The translations under genes were made by a program, and so were the position numbers. A stretch of 64,000 bases of DNA from Myxococcus dinghuensis (GTDB lineage Bacteria; Myxococcota; Myxococcia; Myxococcales; Myxococcaceae): NCBI RefSeq assembly GCF_024198235.1, contig NZ_JAKCFB010000019.1, positions 62,001 to 126,000 of the forward strand, written 5' to 3'. Below the pieces are notes generated by a model. That model saw only the letters and a list, made by a program, of their open reading frames with translations. It did not search any database and had not been told where the DNA came from. Shown piece by piece: positions 54,481-63,590 of the stretch (the stretch's first letter is position 1; each line of letters starts with the position of its first letter).

Positions 54481-55750
54481 GCTGCTGCTGGGCGTCGATG
54501 ACGTCGCCGGTGTACTCGCCGATGTAGCGGCGGCGCACCTCGCTCTGCCACTCGTCGGGGGAGAACGACGACGCCGGGTACTCGTGCGTGGTGTGGACGT
54601 CGCCGCGCAGCGTGGCCATCAGCTCGCGGTCCGGGTCCCCCGACTCCTTGAGCAGGAAGCCCTCCACGTCGCGCAGCTTCAGCGGGAAGGCGGGCCCCTC
54701 GTCGTGGATGAGCTTGCCGAAGACGGTGAGCTTCACCTCCTGCGAGCCCTCCTTCAGCTCCTCGTTGAAGGAGATGTGCGCGAACGGCTCGCCGCCTTCC
54801 GCGTCCACGCGACCCGCCACCACGTACCGCCCCGCCTTGCGCACGTTGATGCCCAGGTAGAGCATCAGCGAACCGTCCGTGACCTCCTCGCGCACCTTGC
54901 CGGTGAAGGTCGCCGGCGGTGAGGGCGTATAGAGGATATCCATGAAGGCCGTGCCCTCCGCCCGGTCCGAGCGCACCACCACATCCACGCGCAGCGTGCC
55001 GGAGAACAGCGGGAAGCCCTGCTTCGCCGGCTGGAACCGCCCGGTGAACACGCCATCCCCGGCGAGCGCGTCACCGCCGATGCCGTCGTCCGTGAAGGTC
55101 ACCGGCACCGCGGGCACCGCGCCCGCGCCATGGATGTACTCCGACTCGTGCGCGGAGGCGGACAGCACCTGGCAGGGCCGGGACTGCCGCTGGGCGTCCT
55201 CGCAGGACACGAAGAAGTGCACCACCTCCTCGCCCACCACGAACACCCGGTCCTGCTTGAGGCGCAGTTGCACGTCCGCGTGCTCGCGGCTGAGCGGACG
55301 CAGGCGCTCCGGCTCGGCCAGCGTCGTCTGGTCCGGGTGCTCCCGGATGGGCCGGGACTGCGGCGGATAGCGCGTGGCGGCGACGTAGGACTCCAACGTC
55401 CGCTTCGCGCGCTCCAACCGCTGGCGCCACAGGTCGATCTGCGCCTGCCGTTCCCGCTCCTTCTCCGAGGGCACCGGAGCGCCATCCGCCCCGGCCGGGT
55501 GTGGTGCCCCCATGGCGGAGGCACCCGCGGAGCCACTCCCACCCGCCGCCCTGGGCGAGACATCCACCGTCGTCGCGACCGGGACACCCGGGGCCGCGGA
55601 GGCGGGCTCCACCTCGGCGCCCTCCCGGGCGTCCCCGCCCCGTAGCCCCCACCATCCCACGGCCCCCAACACCACGAAGAGGGACAGGAGGACCCACCCG
55701 GCGCGACGCGCACGGGAGGCTGCGGAGGAGACGGGGCCAGTGGATGTCAT
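54425..55750 (-). CDS. membrane-anchored extracytoplasmic protein (choice-of-anchor X-like), partner of lipase
   Basis: This 441-residue protein has one N-terminal membrane helix (about 17-36, WVLLSLFVVLGAVGWWG), an Ala/Pro/Gly-rich linker (about 40-90), a helical part (RQAQIDLWRQRLERAKRTLE) and two or more beta-rich modules. The segment VTFTDDGIGGDALAGDGVFTGRF is typical of the 'choice-of-anchor X' module. The last residues come from an 82-bp repeat. It starts 24 nt after the lipase-like gene and is probably co-transcribed. A single-pass anchored helper behind a secreted lipase resembles the layout, not the sequence, of lipase-specific foldases; that role is inference. Confidence 0.7.
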   Translation of the reverse strand: MTSTGPVSSAASRARRAGWVLLSLFVVLGAVGWWGLRGGDAREGAEVEPASAAPGVPVATTVDVSPRAAGGSGSAGASAMGAPHPAGADGAPVPSEKERERQAQIDLWRQRLERAKRTLESYVAATRYPPQSRPIREHPDQTTLAEPERLRPLSREHADVQLRLKQDRVFVVGEEVVHFFVSCEDAQRQSRPCQVLSASAHESEYIHGAGAVPAVPVTFTDDGIGGDALAGDGVFTGRFQPAKQGFPLFSGTLRVDVVVRSDRAEGTAFMDILYTPSPPATFTGKVREEVTDGSLMLYLGINVRKAGRYVVAGRVDAEGGEPFAHISFNEELKEGSQEVKLTVFGKLIHDEGPAFPLKLRDVEGFLLKESGDPDRELMATLRGDVHTTHEYPASSFSPDEWQSEVRRRYIGEYTGDVIDAQQQLDLLLAGRQGEGGGKPPP

Positions 55751-55774
55751 GGTGCTTCAGCGCGAGCGACGGGC

Positions 55775-56659
55775 TCAGTAGGCGTACTTCACCACGTCCT
55801 CGCGGACCTTGGCGACGATGCCACCCCAGTTGCCGTTGGCGTAGTGGTTGAAGGCCTCGCCGTCGTCGCGCAGCGACACGGAGTGGAAGCTCCACTTCGC
55901 GCGACCGTCGCTCGTCTTCGACGTGCCGGTGGTGAGCGTCCCGCCGCAGAACCAGTCGCCCGGGTTGCACTGCGAGCTGCCGGAGCTGCCGGAGACACCG
56001 CCCGTCGAGTGGTAGGCCACCGCCTCGTCGTCCTGGCCCGGGAGGACCCCCGAGTAGAGCGTGCCCTTGGCGCCGGCGAACATGTAGAACCAGACGTTGC
56101 GGGTCGCGTTGTGGTCGTACATCGCGCGGGCCGTGGTGGTGACGAGGTCGCTCACCAGCGGCTCGTTCATCGCCCACTCACCGATGTCCGCCAGCTCGCT
56201 GCCGCCGCCCGCGCCCGACGCGACGTTCACCCACTTGATGTTCCAGCCCGTCTGGGTGGTGCCGTCGCTGTTGCCACAGACGCCGCTGGCGTTGGGCGTC
56301 GCGTTCTTCTTGTACCGCGCGCTCGTTCCGTACAGCGCCAGCGCGTAGCCGATCTGCAGGTCACCAGCGCTGTGCGCGGCGACGTAGCACCAGTTGTTGC
56401 CGGTGCAGAAGCAATCCAGCGCGTTGCGGATGCGCTCGTTCTGCCCGCCGACGCGCTCCTTGCCGTTCCAGTTCACCGCCTTCTTGTTCACACCCGCCGC
56501 GGTGCTGGCCGGACCCCAATAGCTGAAGTCGTCATAGTTGCCCGCCTTCGTGGTTCCACCGTTCCGCCCGTGGATCCACAGCGTGTAGTTGGTGGCGGCG
56601 GCCTCGGTGCCAACCATCAACGTCGCGGCGGCAATCGCCGTGCCGATCAGCTTCTTCAT
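55775..56659 (-). CDS. secreted alpha/beta hydrolase, lipase-like
   Basis: This 294-residue protein has a signal peptide (about 1-22, MKKLIGTAIAAATLMVGTEA). Right after it, TLWIHGRNGG matches the oxyanion HG of lipases. The nucleophile elbow is AHSAG with Ser97 (AxSxG in place of GxSxG, as in some bacterial lipases). Six Cys suggest disulphides (NALDCFCTGNNWCYV). A likely catalytic Asp is in GQDDEA, and the C-terminal DGEAFNHYANGNWG may hold the His. The substrate is unknown. It is the first gene of a two-gene unit with the membrane-anchored protein. Confidence 0.78.
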   Translation of the reverse strand: MKKLIGTAIAAATLMVGTEAAATNYTLWIHGRNGGTTKAGNYDDFSYWGPASTAAGVNKKAVNWNGKERVGGQNERIRNALDCFCTGNNWCYVAAHSAGDLQIGYALALYGTSARYKKNATPNASGVCGNSDGTTQTGWNIKWVNVASGAGGGSELADIGEWAMNEPLVSDLVTTTARAMYDHNATRNVWFYMFAGAKGTLYSGVLPGQDDEAVAYHSTGGVSGSSGSSQCNPGDWFCGGTLTTGTSKTSDGRAKWSFHSVSLRDDGEAFNHYANGNWGGIVAKVREDVVKYAY

Positions 56660-56841
56660 CTTTGAGCGCCTCCAGCTCGAGGTGGGGAGAGCCCCGCAGG
56701 GTAGGGGGACCAGACGGGGGAGCGCTCACTCTAGGGCGGCAGGGTGTAAAAGGTCGAGGACACGGAAACCGTGCGGCCAGGATGGACCTGACGCATCGCG
56801 TCGCCCTCTGTCGTGTGACGTCGCGGCAACGACGGCTCCCG

Positions 56842-57972
56842 TCACCCTCCCGAGCCGCGGGTGTCGGATACGAAACGTTCCAGTCGCACCAGGGCGTCCG
56901 GCAGGTTGGAGCGGCCCAGGCCCAGCCGGAAGTGATTGCCCGGGAAGTCGTAGACGTCACCGGGTAGCAACAGTACCCCCTCGCGTTCGACGAGCGCCTG
57001 GGCGAAGCGGGCCACGGGCTCGTCGCGCAGCAGGCGTGGGAAGGCGACGCTGCCGGCGCGGGGGCGCACCCACTGGAAGGTGTCCGCGTGGCGCGCGAAG
57101 AACGAATCCAACAGCGCGAGGTTCGCGGCGAGCAGCGCGCGGCTCCGCTCGAGCACGCGCGCCTTCGCGCGCAGGGCGATGAGGGCGAGCACCTCCGCGG
57201 GCGCGGCGTTGCAGATGGTCGTGTAGTCCTTGTAGGCCATGCACCGGCGCAGCACGTCCGCGTCGCGGCTGGCGAGCCAGCCCACGCGCAGGCCCGCGAG
57301 GCCGAAGGCCTTGGACATGACGCCCAGGCTGAAGGCGCGTGGCGACACCGACGCGGCGGGCGGCAGCGTGTCGCGCGCGTCGTGCTCCAGCAGGCGGTAC
57401 ACCTCGTCGGACAGCAGGTGGATGCCGCGCTCGTCGCACAGCGCGCACAGCGCCTCGAACGTGGCCCGGTCCGGCAGCGCGCCGGTGGGGTTGTGCGGGA
57501 AGTTCACCACCACCACGCGCGTGCGCGGCGTGAGCGCGCGGCGCAGGGCGTCCAGGTCCAGCGCCCAGCCGTCCTCCTCGCGCAGCGGCAGGAGCGTGAC
57601 GTCCGCGCCCGTGGCGCGCGCCACCTCGTACAGGGACTGGTAGCCCGGCCAGGTGACGACCGCGTGGTCGCCCGCGCCCAGCAGCACGTTCATCAGCACG
57701 AAGACGGCCTCCTGCGCGCCGGCGAAGGTGAGCACGTCGTCGGGCGAGAGGCCGGGGTAGAGGGCGGCAATCTCCTCGCGCAGCGCGGGCAGGCCGGTGG
57801 ACTCCGTGTAGCCGAGCGTCAGCGCGTCCCAGCGCGCCTGGCCATCCGGGTCGGCGAGCGCCAGCAGGTCCTTCATCCGCCAGCCCTCGATGTCCGAGGA
57901 GCACAGCAGGTAGGGCGCGGAGAACTCCCAGCGCGCGAAGTACCGCTCCAGCTTGAAGTCGGGGATGCGCAT
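56842..57972 (-). CDS. class I/II PLP aminotransferase
   Basis: This 376-residue enzyme has the fold-type I layout: YTESTGLPALREEIA near residue 55, VVVNFPHNPTGALPDRATF with the NPTG motif at 161-164, the SDEVYRLLEH segment, and the PLP lysine K221 in SKAFGLAGLRVGW. The final R of the substrate-binding end (NHFRLGLGRSN) is present. The amino-acid partner cannot be told. It is single; 164 bp separate it from the divergent thioredoxin-fold gene. Confidence 0.9.
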   Translation of the reverse strand: MRIPDFKLERYFARWEFSAPYLLCSSDIEGWRMKDLLALADPDGQARWDALTLGYTESTGLPALREEIAALYPGLSPDDVLTFAGAQEAVFVLMNVLLGAGDHAVVTWPGYQSLYEVARATGADVTLLPLREEDGWALDLDALRRALTPRTRVVVVNFPHNPTGALPDRATFEALCALCDERGIHLLSDEVYRLLEHDARDTLPPAASVSPRAFSLGVMSKAFGLAGLRVGWLASRDADVLRRCMAYKDYTTICNAAPAEVLALIALRAKARVLERSRALLAANLALLDSFFARHADTFQWVRPRAGSVAFPRLLRDEPVARFAQALVEREGVLLLPGDVYDFPGNHFRLGLGRSNLPDALVRLERFVSDTRGSGG

Positions 57973-58136
57973 GGGGTGACTGTCTGCCCTCTCGCCGCCC
58001 GGGCGTCCAGCGCCCCGGCGACTCCCCCACGTCCCACCGGGCGGGCGGCCGGGACGCCCCCGGACGTCCGGAGCGCGGCGGGGGATGCATAGCTTCTGAG
58101 GCGACCTCTGAAGCCGACCCACGCGAGGAAGCCCGC

Positions 58137-58613
58137 ATGCCCACGCACGACCTCCCCCTCACGCTGCTCGACCCGGATGGCGGGTGGATCAACGCCCCCG
58201 TCCATGTCTCGGAGTTGGACGAGCTGCCCGTGCTGCTCCACTTCTTCTCCATGGCCACGGACGCCAAGGCCAGCGACTTCGACGCGCTCGAGCGCTACCG
58301 CCAGGAGTTCGGCCCGCGCGGGCTGCGCGTCATCGGCGTGGACGTCACCCACTCCGCCCGGGAGCTGCGCGACACCAACGCGGTGGAGGCCTTCGCGCGC
58401 AAGCACGGCCTGGACTACCCCATCGCCGTGGACGACGGCTCCATGGCGCAGGCGTACGGCGTGAAGGAGACGCCCGCCTGGCTCCTCTTCGACGCGGACG
58501 GCCGGCTGCGCCACCACTTCCAGGGCCAGGACGCCGCGCGGCGGGTGCGGCCCGCGCTGGAGCGCTTCACCCAGTACGACACCTCCGCGGCGGCCCCGGC
58601 CCCCGCGCACTGA
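58137..58613 (+). CDS. thioredoxin-fold protein without cysteine (AhpC/TSA-like)
   Basis: This 158-residue protein has the AhpC/TSA-Redoxin fold pattern (LPVLLHFFSMATDAKASDFD, GLRVIGVDVTHSARELR, AQAYGVKETPAWLLFDADG). The place where the peroxidatic Cys or CxxC should be reads MATDAKASD, and the protein has no Cys at all. It therefore cannot be a thiol peroxidase or disulphide exchanger. The GVKETPAWLLFD end keeps the cis-Pro. It may be a binding or chaperone relative. An SDR gene follows after 32 nt, with AAGGAG. Confidence 0.75.
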   Translation: MPTHDLPLTLLDPDGGWINAPVHVSELDELPVLLHFFSMATDAKASDFDALERYRQEFGPRGLRVIGVDVTHSARELRDTNAVEAFARKHGLDYPIAVDDGSMAQAYGVKETPAWLLFDADGRLRHHFQGQDAARRVRPALERFTQYDTSAAAPAPAH

Positions 58614-58645
58614 CCGCCCGCCTCCGGCGGGACGAAGGAGCCCCC

Positions 58646-59692
58646 ATGGCCGACAGGCGCAAGGACAGACAGGCGCGGCGCTTCTCCCCGGGCACGCTGG
58701 TGGCGGCCGGCATCGGCGCGGCGCTGGGACTGGGCCGCGCGCTGCGCTCCCGCTACTCGTTCCGGGACCGCACCGTGCTCATCACCGGCGGCTCCCGCGG
58801 CCTGGGGCTGGTGCTCGCGCGCCAGCTCTCGAGGCAGGGCGCGCGGGTGGCCCTGTGCGGCCGCGAGGAGGCGTCGCTCGAGCGCGCCCGCGAGGAGCTG
58901 GAGCGCGAGGGCGGCGAGGTGCTCGCCCTGCCCTGCGACGTGCGCGACGAGGTGCAGGTGGAGGCCGTGGTGTCCGCCCTCCACGAGCGCTGGGGCGGCG
59001 TGGACGTGCTCGTCAACAACGCGGGCGTCATCCAGGTGGGGCCGCTGGAGTCGATGACGCTGGAGGACTTCCGCGACGCGGTGGACACGCACCTGTGGGG
59101 CGCGCTGTACACCACGCTCGCGGTGCTGCCGGAGATGAAGCGGCGGGGCGAGGGCCGCATCGTCAACATCGCCTCCGTGGGCGGGCGCGTGAGCGTGCCG
59201 CACCTGGTGCCCTACTCCGCGAGCAAGTTCGCGCTGGTGGGCCTGTCGGACGGCTTGCGCGCGGAGCTGCGCCAGGACGGCATCCGGGTGACGACGGTGT
59301 GCCCGGGGCTGATGCGCACCGGCAGCCCGCTCAACGCGCGCTTCAAGGGGAGCCACGAGGGCGAGTACGCGTGGTTCTCCGTGAGCGACTCGCTGCCGGG
59401 CCTGTCCGTGAGCGCCGAGCGCGCCGCGCGCCTCGTCCTGGCCGCCGTGCGGCGGGGTGACGCGGAGGTGCTGGTGGGGTTGCCCACGCGGCTGGCGGTG
59501 TGGGGCCGGGCGCTGGCGCCGGAGCTCACCGCGGCGGTGCTGGCGTGGGCGAACCGGCGCCTGCCCCAGGGCAGCGGCCAGGACCGCTTCGCGGGCGCCG
59601 ACAGCCAGACGCCCCTCACCCGCTCCTGGCTCACGGAGCTGTCCCGGCGCGCCGCCGAGCGCAACAACGAGACGGACGTGCCGCTGCACTGA
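58646..59692 (+). CDS. SDR oxidoreductase with N-terminal extension
   Basis: This 348-residue SDR has a basic and hydrophobic N-terminus (about 1-38) that may anchor it to the membrane, then the cofactor motif TGGSRGLG, NNAG and the catalytic YSASK. Long extensions on both ends and an extra C-terminal segment (LPTRLAVWGRALAPELTAAV) set it apart from FabG-like enzymes. It probably forms a unit with the thioredoxin-fold gene upstream. The substrate is unknown. Confidence 0.85.
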   Translation: MADRRKDRQARRFSPGTLVAAGIGAALGLGRALRSRYSFRDRTVLITGGSRGLGLVLARQLSRQGARVALCGREEASLERAREELEREGGEVLALPCDVRDEVQVEAVVSALHERWGGVDVLVNNAGVIQVGPLESMTLEDFRDAVDTHLWGALYTTLAVLPEMKRRGEGRIVNIASVGGRVSVPHLVPYSASKFALVGLSDGLRAELRQDGIRVTTVCPGLMRTGSPLNARFKGSHEGEYAWFSVSDSLPGLSVSAERAARLVLAAVRRGDAEVLVGLPTRLAVWGRALAPELTAAVLAWANRRLPQGSGQDRFAGADSQTPLTRSWLTELSRRAAERNNETDVPLH

Positions 59693-59711
59693 CGCCGCGG
59701 CGCGCGCGAAC

Positions 59712-60809
59712 TCAGTCCTGGGCCATCTCCATGGCCCAGTGGCCGCGGTGCTCGTACGCCAGGGCCAGCTGCTCGCGCAGCGCGGAGAGCATGCGCGTGT
59801 TGCCGTCCTGCTCGTAGCCCTTCAGCGCCTCCTGGCAGCGGGGCACGCGCGTCAGGAACTCCTTCAGCGCGTCCACCGTGAGCGTCTTCACGAACATGCC
59901 GTAGCCCAGCTTCTCCAGGTACAGCGCGTTGACGACCTGCTCGAACTGGCCCTCCAGGGGGATGCTGAGCATGGGCTTGCGCAGGTACACCGCCTCGCTC
60001 ATCAGCGTGTAGCCACCGCTGGCCACCACGCCGCGCGCGGTGCGCAGGTCGTCGATGAAGCCCTTCTCGCTGAAGGGCCGGTACGTCAGGTTGCCGTCGA
60101 CGAGGTCCTCGGTGAGGTCGCGGCGCAGCCCGTACACCCGGCAGGGGATGCCCGCGGCCTTGAGGATGTCCGGCAGCGCCGTGTTGGTGGTGGACGTCTG
60201 GTACACCAGCAGGTGCTCGCCCGGCTCGGACTTCGCCTCCAGGATTTCGGGCCGGAGGATGGACGGCGCCAGCGTGGTGCGGCGCTTGCGCAAGGGCGGG
60301 TAGAAGAACGAGGTGACCAGGTAGTGGAAGGCCCCGGGCAGCTTCGCCTTCACGATGGCGCGCGAGGTCTCGAAGCTGTCCTCGTACCCGGCCAGCAGCG
60401 CCGGGTCGTGCTGGCAGCGGTTGATGACCTGCATGTTGTCCACGCTGATGACCGGCAACCGGTGGGCGCGGGCGAACAGGTAGCTGAACGTCTCGAAGTC
60501 GCTCACCACCACGTCCGGCTTGAACTCGTCGACCAGGTCGAAGTAGCGCCGCACGTTCTGCGGCCAGCCCGTCACCGCGCCGGTGAGGTTCTGCAGCACC
60601 GTCTGCCACTTCTTCACCGAGTTGCCCTCGTACGCGAGGGTCAACCCCCAGATGCCGTGCACGTTCTGGAACCGCTTCGCCAGGTAGTCCTGGGCGCGGC
60701 CGGAGACGACGATGTGGACCTCGTGCTCCTGCGTCAGCGCCTCGAGCAGCACGCGCGAGCGCGTCGCATGGCCCATGCCTTCGCCGACGACCCCGTAGAG
60801 GATTCGCAT
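59712..60809 (-). CDS. MJ1255-type glycosyltransferase (TIGR00661)
   Basis: This 365-residue protein matches the MJ1255/VC2487 glycosyltransferase type (GT-B fold, MurG-like). The start ILYGVVGEGMGHATRS is its signature, and the C-terminal half holds the nucleotide-sugar motif GVVASGGYTLMSEAVYLRKPML. The product is predicted cytoplasmic. An ATG four codons upstream (60821) is an alternative. The convergent SDR gene ends 19 nt away; the acceptor is unknown. Confidence 0.85.
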   Translation of the reverse strand: MRILYGVVGEGMGHATRSRVLLEALTQEHEVHIVVSGRAQDYLAKRFQNVHGIWGLTLAYEGNSVKKWQTVLQNLTGAVTGWPQNVRRYFDLVDEFKPDVVVSDFETFSYLFARAHRLPVISVDNMQVINRCQHDPALLAGYEDSFETSRAIVKAKLPGAFHYLVTSFFYPPLRKRRTTLAPSILRPEILEAKSEPGEHLLVYQTSTTNTALPDILKAAGIPCRVYGLRRDLTEDLVDGNLTYRPFSEKGFIDDLRTARGVVASGGYTLMSEAVYLRKPMLSIPLEGQFEQVVNALYLEKLGYGMFVKTLTVDALKEFLTRVPRCQEALKGYEQDGNTRMLSALREQLALAYEHRGHWAMEMAQD

Positions 60810-60882
60810 GTCCCCGAGCATACGCGCCCGCCCGCCGCCCGTTGAGCCCGCCCGCCTCCCGCGGCTATAGCGTCTGCTGCCC

Positions 60883-61179
60883 ATGTCCACGCCGCCCGAG
60901 CCACCACGCAAGCCTTCCCTGCCCCGCGCGGCGGCCGTCGGCCTCTGCGCCGGACTGGTGCTGGGGGGCCTGTACCTGCTCGGCACCGGGCTGCACGGCC
61001 TGTTCGGCGCCCCGGACTGCGCGGACCTCACCGGCCCCCAGTGCGACCTGCTCCGGCAGACCCACCGGGAGCTGGGCCGCGTCCAGACGGGCTTCGGCGC
61101 CGGGCTCGTCTCGCTCGGCGCCGCGCTGTTCGTCCTCCTACGCCGCCATGCGTCATCCCCGCCCGCGGGCGGCCCCTGA
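60883..61179 (+). CDS. small membrane protein, two helices, unknown
   Basis: This 98-residue protein has a Pro-rich N-terminus, a hydrophobic helix (about 16-41), a short loop with two Cys (APDCADLTGPQCDLL) and a second helix (about 68-88). I do not recognise a family. The two loop Cys, probably in the periplasm, may form a disulphide. It is divergent from the glycosyltransferase gene with 73 bp between. Confidence 0.5.
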   Translation: MSTPPEPPRKPSLPRAAAVGLCAGLVLGGLYLLGTGLHGLFGAPDCADLTGPQCDLLRQTHRELGRVQTGFGAGLVSLGAALFVLLRRHASSPPAGGP

Positions 61180-61288
61180 CTGCTCACCCGTCCACGCTCG
61201 GCGCGGCGCTCGGGGCCCCCTCCCCCCCGACGCCCTTCGACCAGTCAACCCGCCGGGTTAGAAGCATTGGCGGCGCGGCGTAGCCCGG

Positions 61289-61325
61289 CTAATTAGTTGT
61301 GGCCTGAGCATTAGGTTTAGGAGTA
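61289..61325. promoter_or_regulatory. AT-rich control element before the LysR gene
   Basis: The 8-bp palindrome CTAATTAG (61289-61296) and three TTAGG/TAGG-like repeats (61310-61325) make an unusual AT-rich island within 50 bp upstream of the regulator start. LysR proteins often bind such sites to regulate themselves. Confidence 0.35.
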
Positions 61326-61336
61326 GGGAGCGGCCC

Positions 61337-62242
61337 ATGCAGCTCGAGTCCCTGAAGATGTTCTGCGACGTGGTGGAGACCGGCTCGTTCTCGCGCGCGG
61401 CCCAGCTCAACCACGTGACGCAATCCGCGGTCAGCCAGCAGATTCGCGCGCTGGAGAACCGCTATGAGCAGAAGCTCCTGTCGCGCAGCGCCCGGCAGGT
61501 GACGCCGACGCCGGCGGGCGAGCGGCTGTTCCGGGGGTGCAAGGAGATCCTCGCCCGCTTCTCCGAGGTGGAGCAGGAGATTCGCGAGCAGGCGACGGAG
61601 GTCGCCGGCACCACGACGGTGTCCACCATCTACTCGGTGGGGCTGCACGAGCTGAACGCGGTGCAGAAGCAGCTGCTCAAGTCGCACCCCAAGGTGAACA
61701 TGCGCCTGAACTACCGGCGCAACGACCAGGTGTACGACGACGTCATCCTGGGCGCGGCGGAGATTGGCATCGTCGCCTACCCGCAGCCGCGCGCGGGCGT
61801 GGACATCCTCCCGTTCCGCGACGACAAGCTCGCGGTGGTCTGCGCGCCCGGCCACGCCTTCGCCACCAAGCAGAAGGTGACCCTCACCGCGCTGACCGGC
61901 GTGCCCTTCATCGCGTTCGACCGGGAGGCCCCCACGCGCAAGGCGCTGGACCGGCTGTTCCGCGAGAAGAACATCGACATCACCCCGGTGATGGAGATGG
62001 ACAACGTGGAGACCATCAAGCGGGCGGTGGAGATGGGCCTGGGCGTGGCCATCCTCCCCATGGCCACCGCGCTGGGCGAGGTGAAGGGCGGCTCGCTGGT
62101 GGCCAAGCCCATCGCCGAGGGGCCCGTGTCGCGGCCCATCGGCCTGCTCATCCGCAAGGGCAAGTACCTGGACCGCGCCTCCGCCGCCGTGCTGGAGGCC
62201 TTCAAGGCCGCGGCCAACCTGCCTCCCACCGACGACGCCTGA
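61337..62242 (+). CDS. LysR-family transcriptional regulator
   Basis: This 301-residue regulator has the winged HTH (residues about 1-60: FCDVVETGSFSRAAQLNHVTQSAVSQQIRAL) and a two-lobed effector domain (about 90-290) with TVSTIYSVGLHEL and GLGVAILPM. The sequence resembles the CysL/CbbR branch of LysR proteins. No divergent target gene is adjacent: the gene upstream is the small membrane protein on the same strand and the next gene downstream (rsmB) is convergent, so the regulon is unclear. Confidence 0.93.
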   Translation: MQLESLKMFCDVVETGSFSRAAQLNHVTQSAVSQQIRALENRYEQKLLSRSARQVTPTPAGERLFRGCKEILARFSEVEQEIREQATEVAGTTTVSTIYSVGLHELNAVQKQLLKSHPKVNMRLNYRRNDQVYDDVILGAAEIGIVAYPQPRAGVDILPFRDDKLAVVCAPGHAFATKQKVTLTALTGVPFIAFDREAPTRKALDRLFREKNIDITPVMEMDNVETIKRAVEMGLGVAILPMATALGEVKGGSLVAKPIAEGPVSRPIGLLIRKGKYLDRASAAVLEAFKAAANLPPTDDA

Positions 62243-62273
62243 GTCCGCGTCGTCGGCGGTGACGTGGCCCGCC

Positions 62274-63590
62274 TCAGTAGAGCTTGCGCAGGCGGGCCGC
62301 GAAGAAGCCGTCGTACCCCTCCGGCCCGGGCAGCGTGCGCAGGTACGCCTGCGTCAACGGCAGCTTGAGGCCGGGCAGCACGGGCGGCTCCGCCGTCCAC
62401 TCGGGATGGCTGCGCAGGAACATCTCCACCTGGTCCTGCCCCTCCTGCGGCTCCGCCGTGCACACCGCGTACACCAGCAGCCCGCCGGGGGGCACCGCCT
62501 CCTGGCAGTTCTCCAGGATGCGCCGCTGGAGCGCCGCCAGCCGGGAGATGTCCTCCTCCTTGCGGCGGTAGCGCAGCTCCGGGTGCCGGCGCAGCGTGCC
62601 CAGCCCCGAGCACGGCGCGTCCACCATGAACGCGTGGAACTCGCCCCACGCCTCCGGGAACGGCTCCGCCGCGTCGTGCGCGAAGGACTTCAGCCGCGGG
62701 GTGAGGCCCAGGCGCTTCGCCTCGCCTTCGATCTTCCGGAGCTTGTGCGCGTGCAGGTCCACCGCCACCACGTCGTGGGACTGGGCCAGGTGACACGCCT
62801 TCCCGCCGGGCGCAGCGCACGCGTCGAGCACGCGCGCCGACTCCGGGATGGCGCCGTAGACGCCCACCAGCTGGGCGGCCTCGTCCTGCACCTGCCACAG
62901 GCCCTCCGCGTAGCCATAGACGTCCTCCACGCGGCCCACCGGCGGCAGGACGATGCCCAGCGGGGAGAGCGTCGCCGCCTTCGCGTCCACCCCCACCTCT
63001 TGCAACTGGGCGAGCAGCGCGTCGCGCGTCACCTTCGCGGTGTTGGCGCGGATGACCACCGGCGGGGACTGGTTGTCCGCCACCAGCATGGCCTCCGCGC
63101 GCTCGCGGCCGAACTGGCGCAGCCAGCGCTCCACCAGCCACTGGGGATGGCTCTCGCGCACGGACAGGTGGTGGGCCACCTCCGACGCGGGCGGCAGCGG
63201 CGGGCCGGGCAGGCCCGCCAGCTTGCGCAGGATGGCGTTGACGAAGCCGGTCGCGCGGGTGAGGCCCACCTCCTTCAGCGCCTGCACCGTCTCCGCGACG
63301 GCGGCGCGCGCGGGCACGCGGGTGTGGAACAACTGGTACGCGCCGATGCGCAGGGCCGCGAGCACGCGGTCCTCCATGGCGTCCAGCTTGCGGTCCGCGA
63401 AGCGGGTGATGGCGTAGTCCAGCGCGAGCTGCCGGCGCGTGGAGCCGTACGCCAGCTCCGTGACGAGCCCCGCGTCGCGAGGGTCCTTCAGCGGTGACTC
63501 GGACAGCATCGTGTCCAGCACCACGTTGAGGTAGGCGTCCGTCGCGCGGACGCGCGCCAGCACGAGGATGGCGAGTGCGCGGGGATTCAT
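62274..63590 (-). CDS. rsmB: 16S rRNA (cytosine-967-C5) methyltransferase
   Basis: This 438-residue enzyme has an N-terminal NusB-like RNA-binding domain (residues about 1-140, [20 protein letters not shown]) and a C-terminal SAM-dependent methyltransferase. Motifs are [15 protein letters not shown] (SAM binding), [16 protein letters not shown] (Cys that helps release) and [11 protein letters not shown] (catalytic Cys). The length and order match RsmB. The start overlaps the stop of the gene upstream by 4 nt. Confidence 0.94.
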   Translation of the reverse strand: MNPRALAILVLARVRATDAYLNVVLDTMLSESPLKDPRDAGLVTELAYGSTRRQLALDYAITRFADRKLDAMEDRVLAALRIGAYQLFHTRVPARAAVAETVQALKEVGLTRATGFVNAILRKLAGLPGPPLPPASEVAHHLSVRESHPQWLVERWLRQFGRERAEAMLVADNQSPPVVIRANTAKVTRDALLAQLQEVGVDAKAATLSPLGIVLPPVGRVEDVYGYAEGLWQVQDEAAQLVGVYGAIPESARVLDACAAPGGKACHLAQSHDVVAVDLHAHKLRKIEGEAKRLGLTPRLKSFAHDAAEPFPEAWGEFHAFMVDAPCSGLGTLRRHPELRYRRKEEDISRLAALQRRILENCQEAVPPGGLLVYAVCTAEPQEGQDQVEMFLRSHPEWTAEPPVLPGLKLPLTQAYLRTLPGPEGYDGFFAARLRKLY

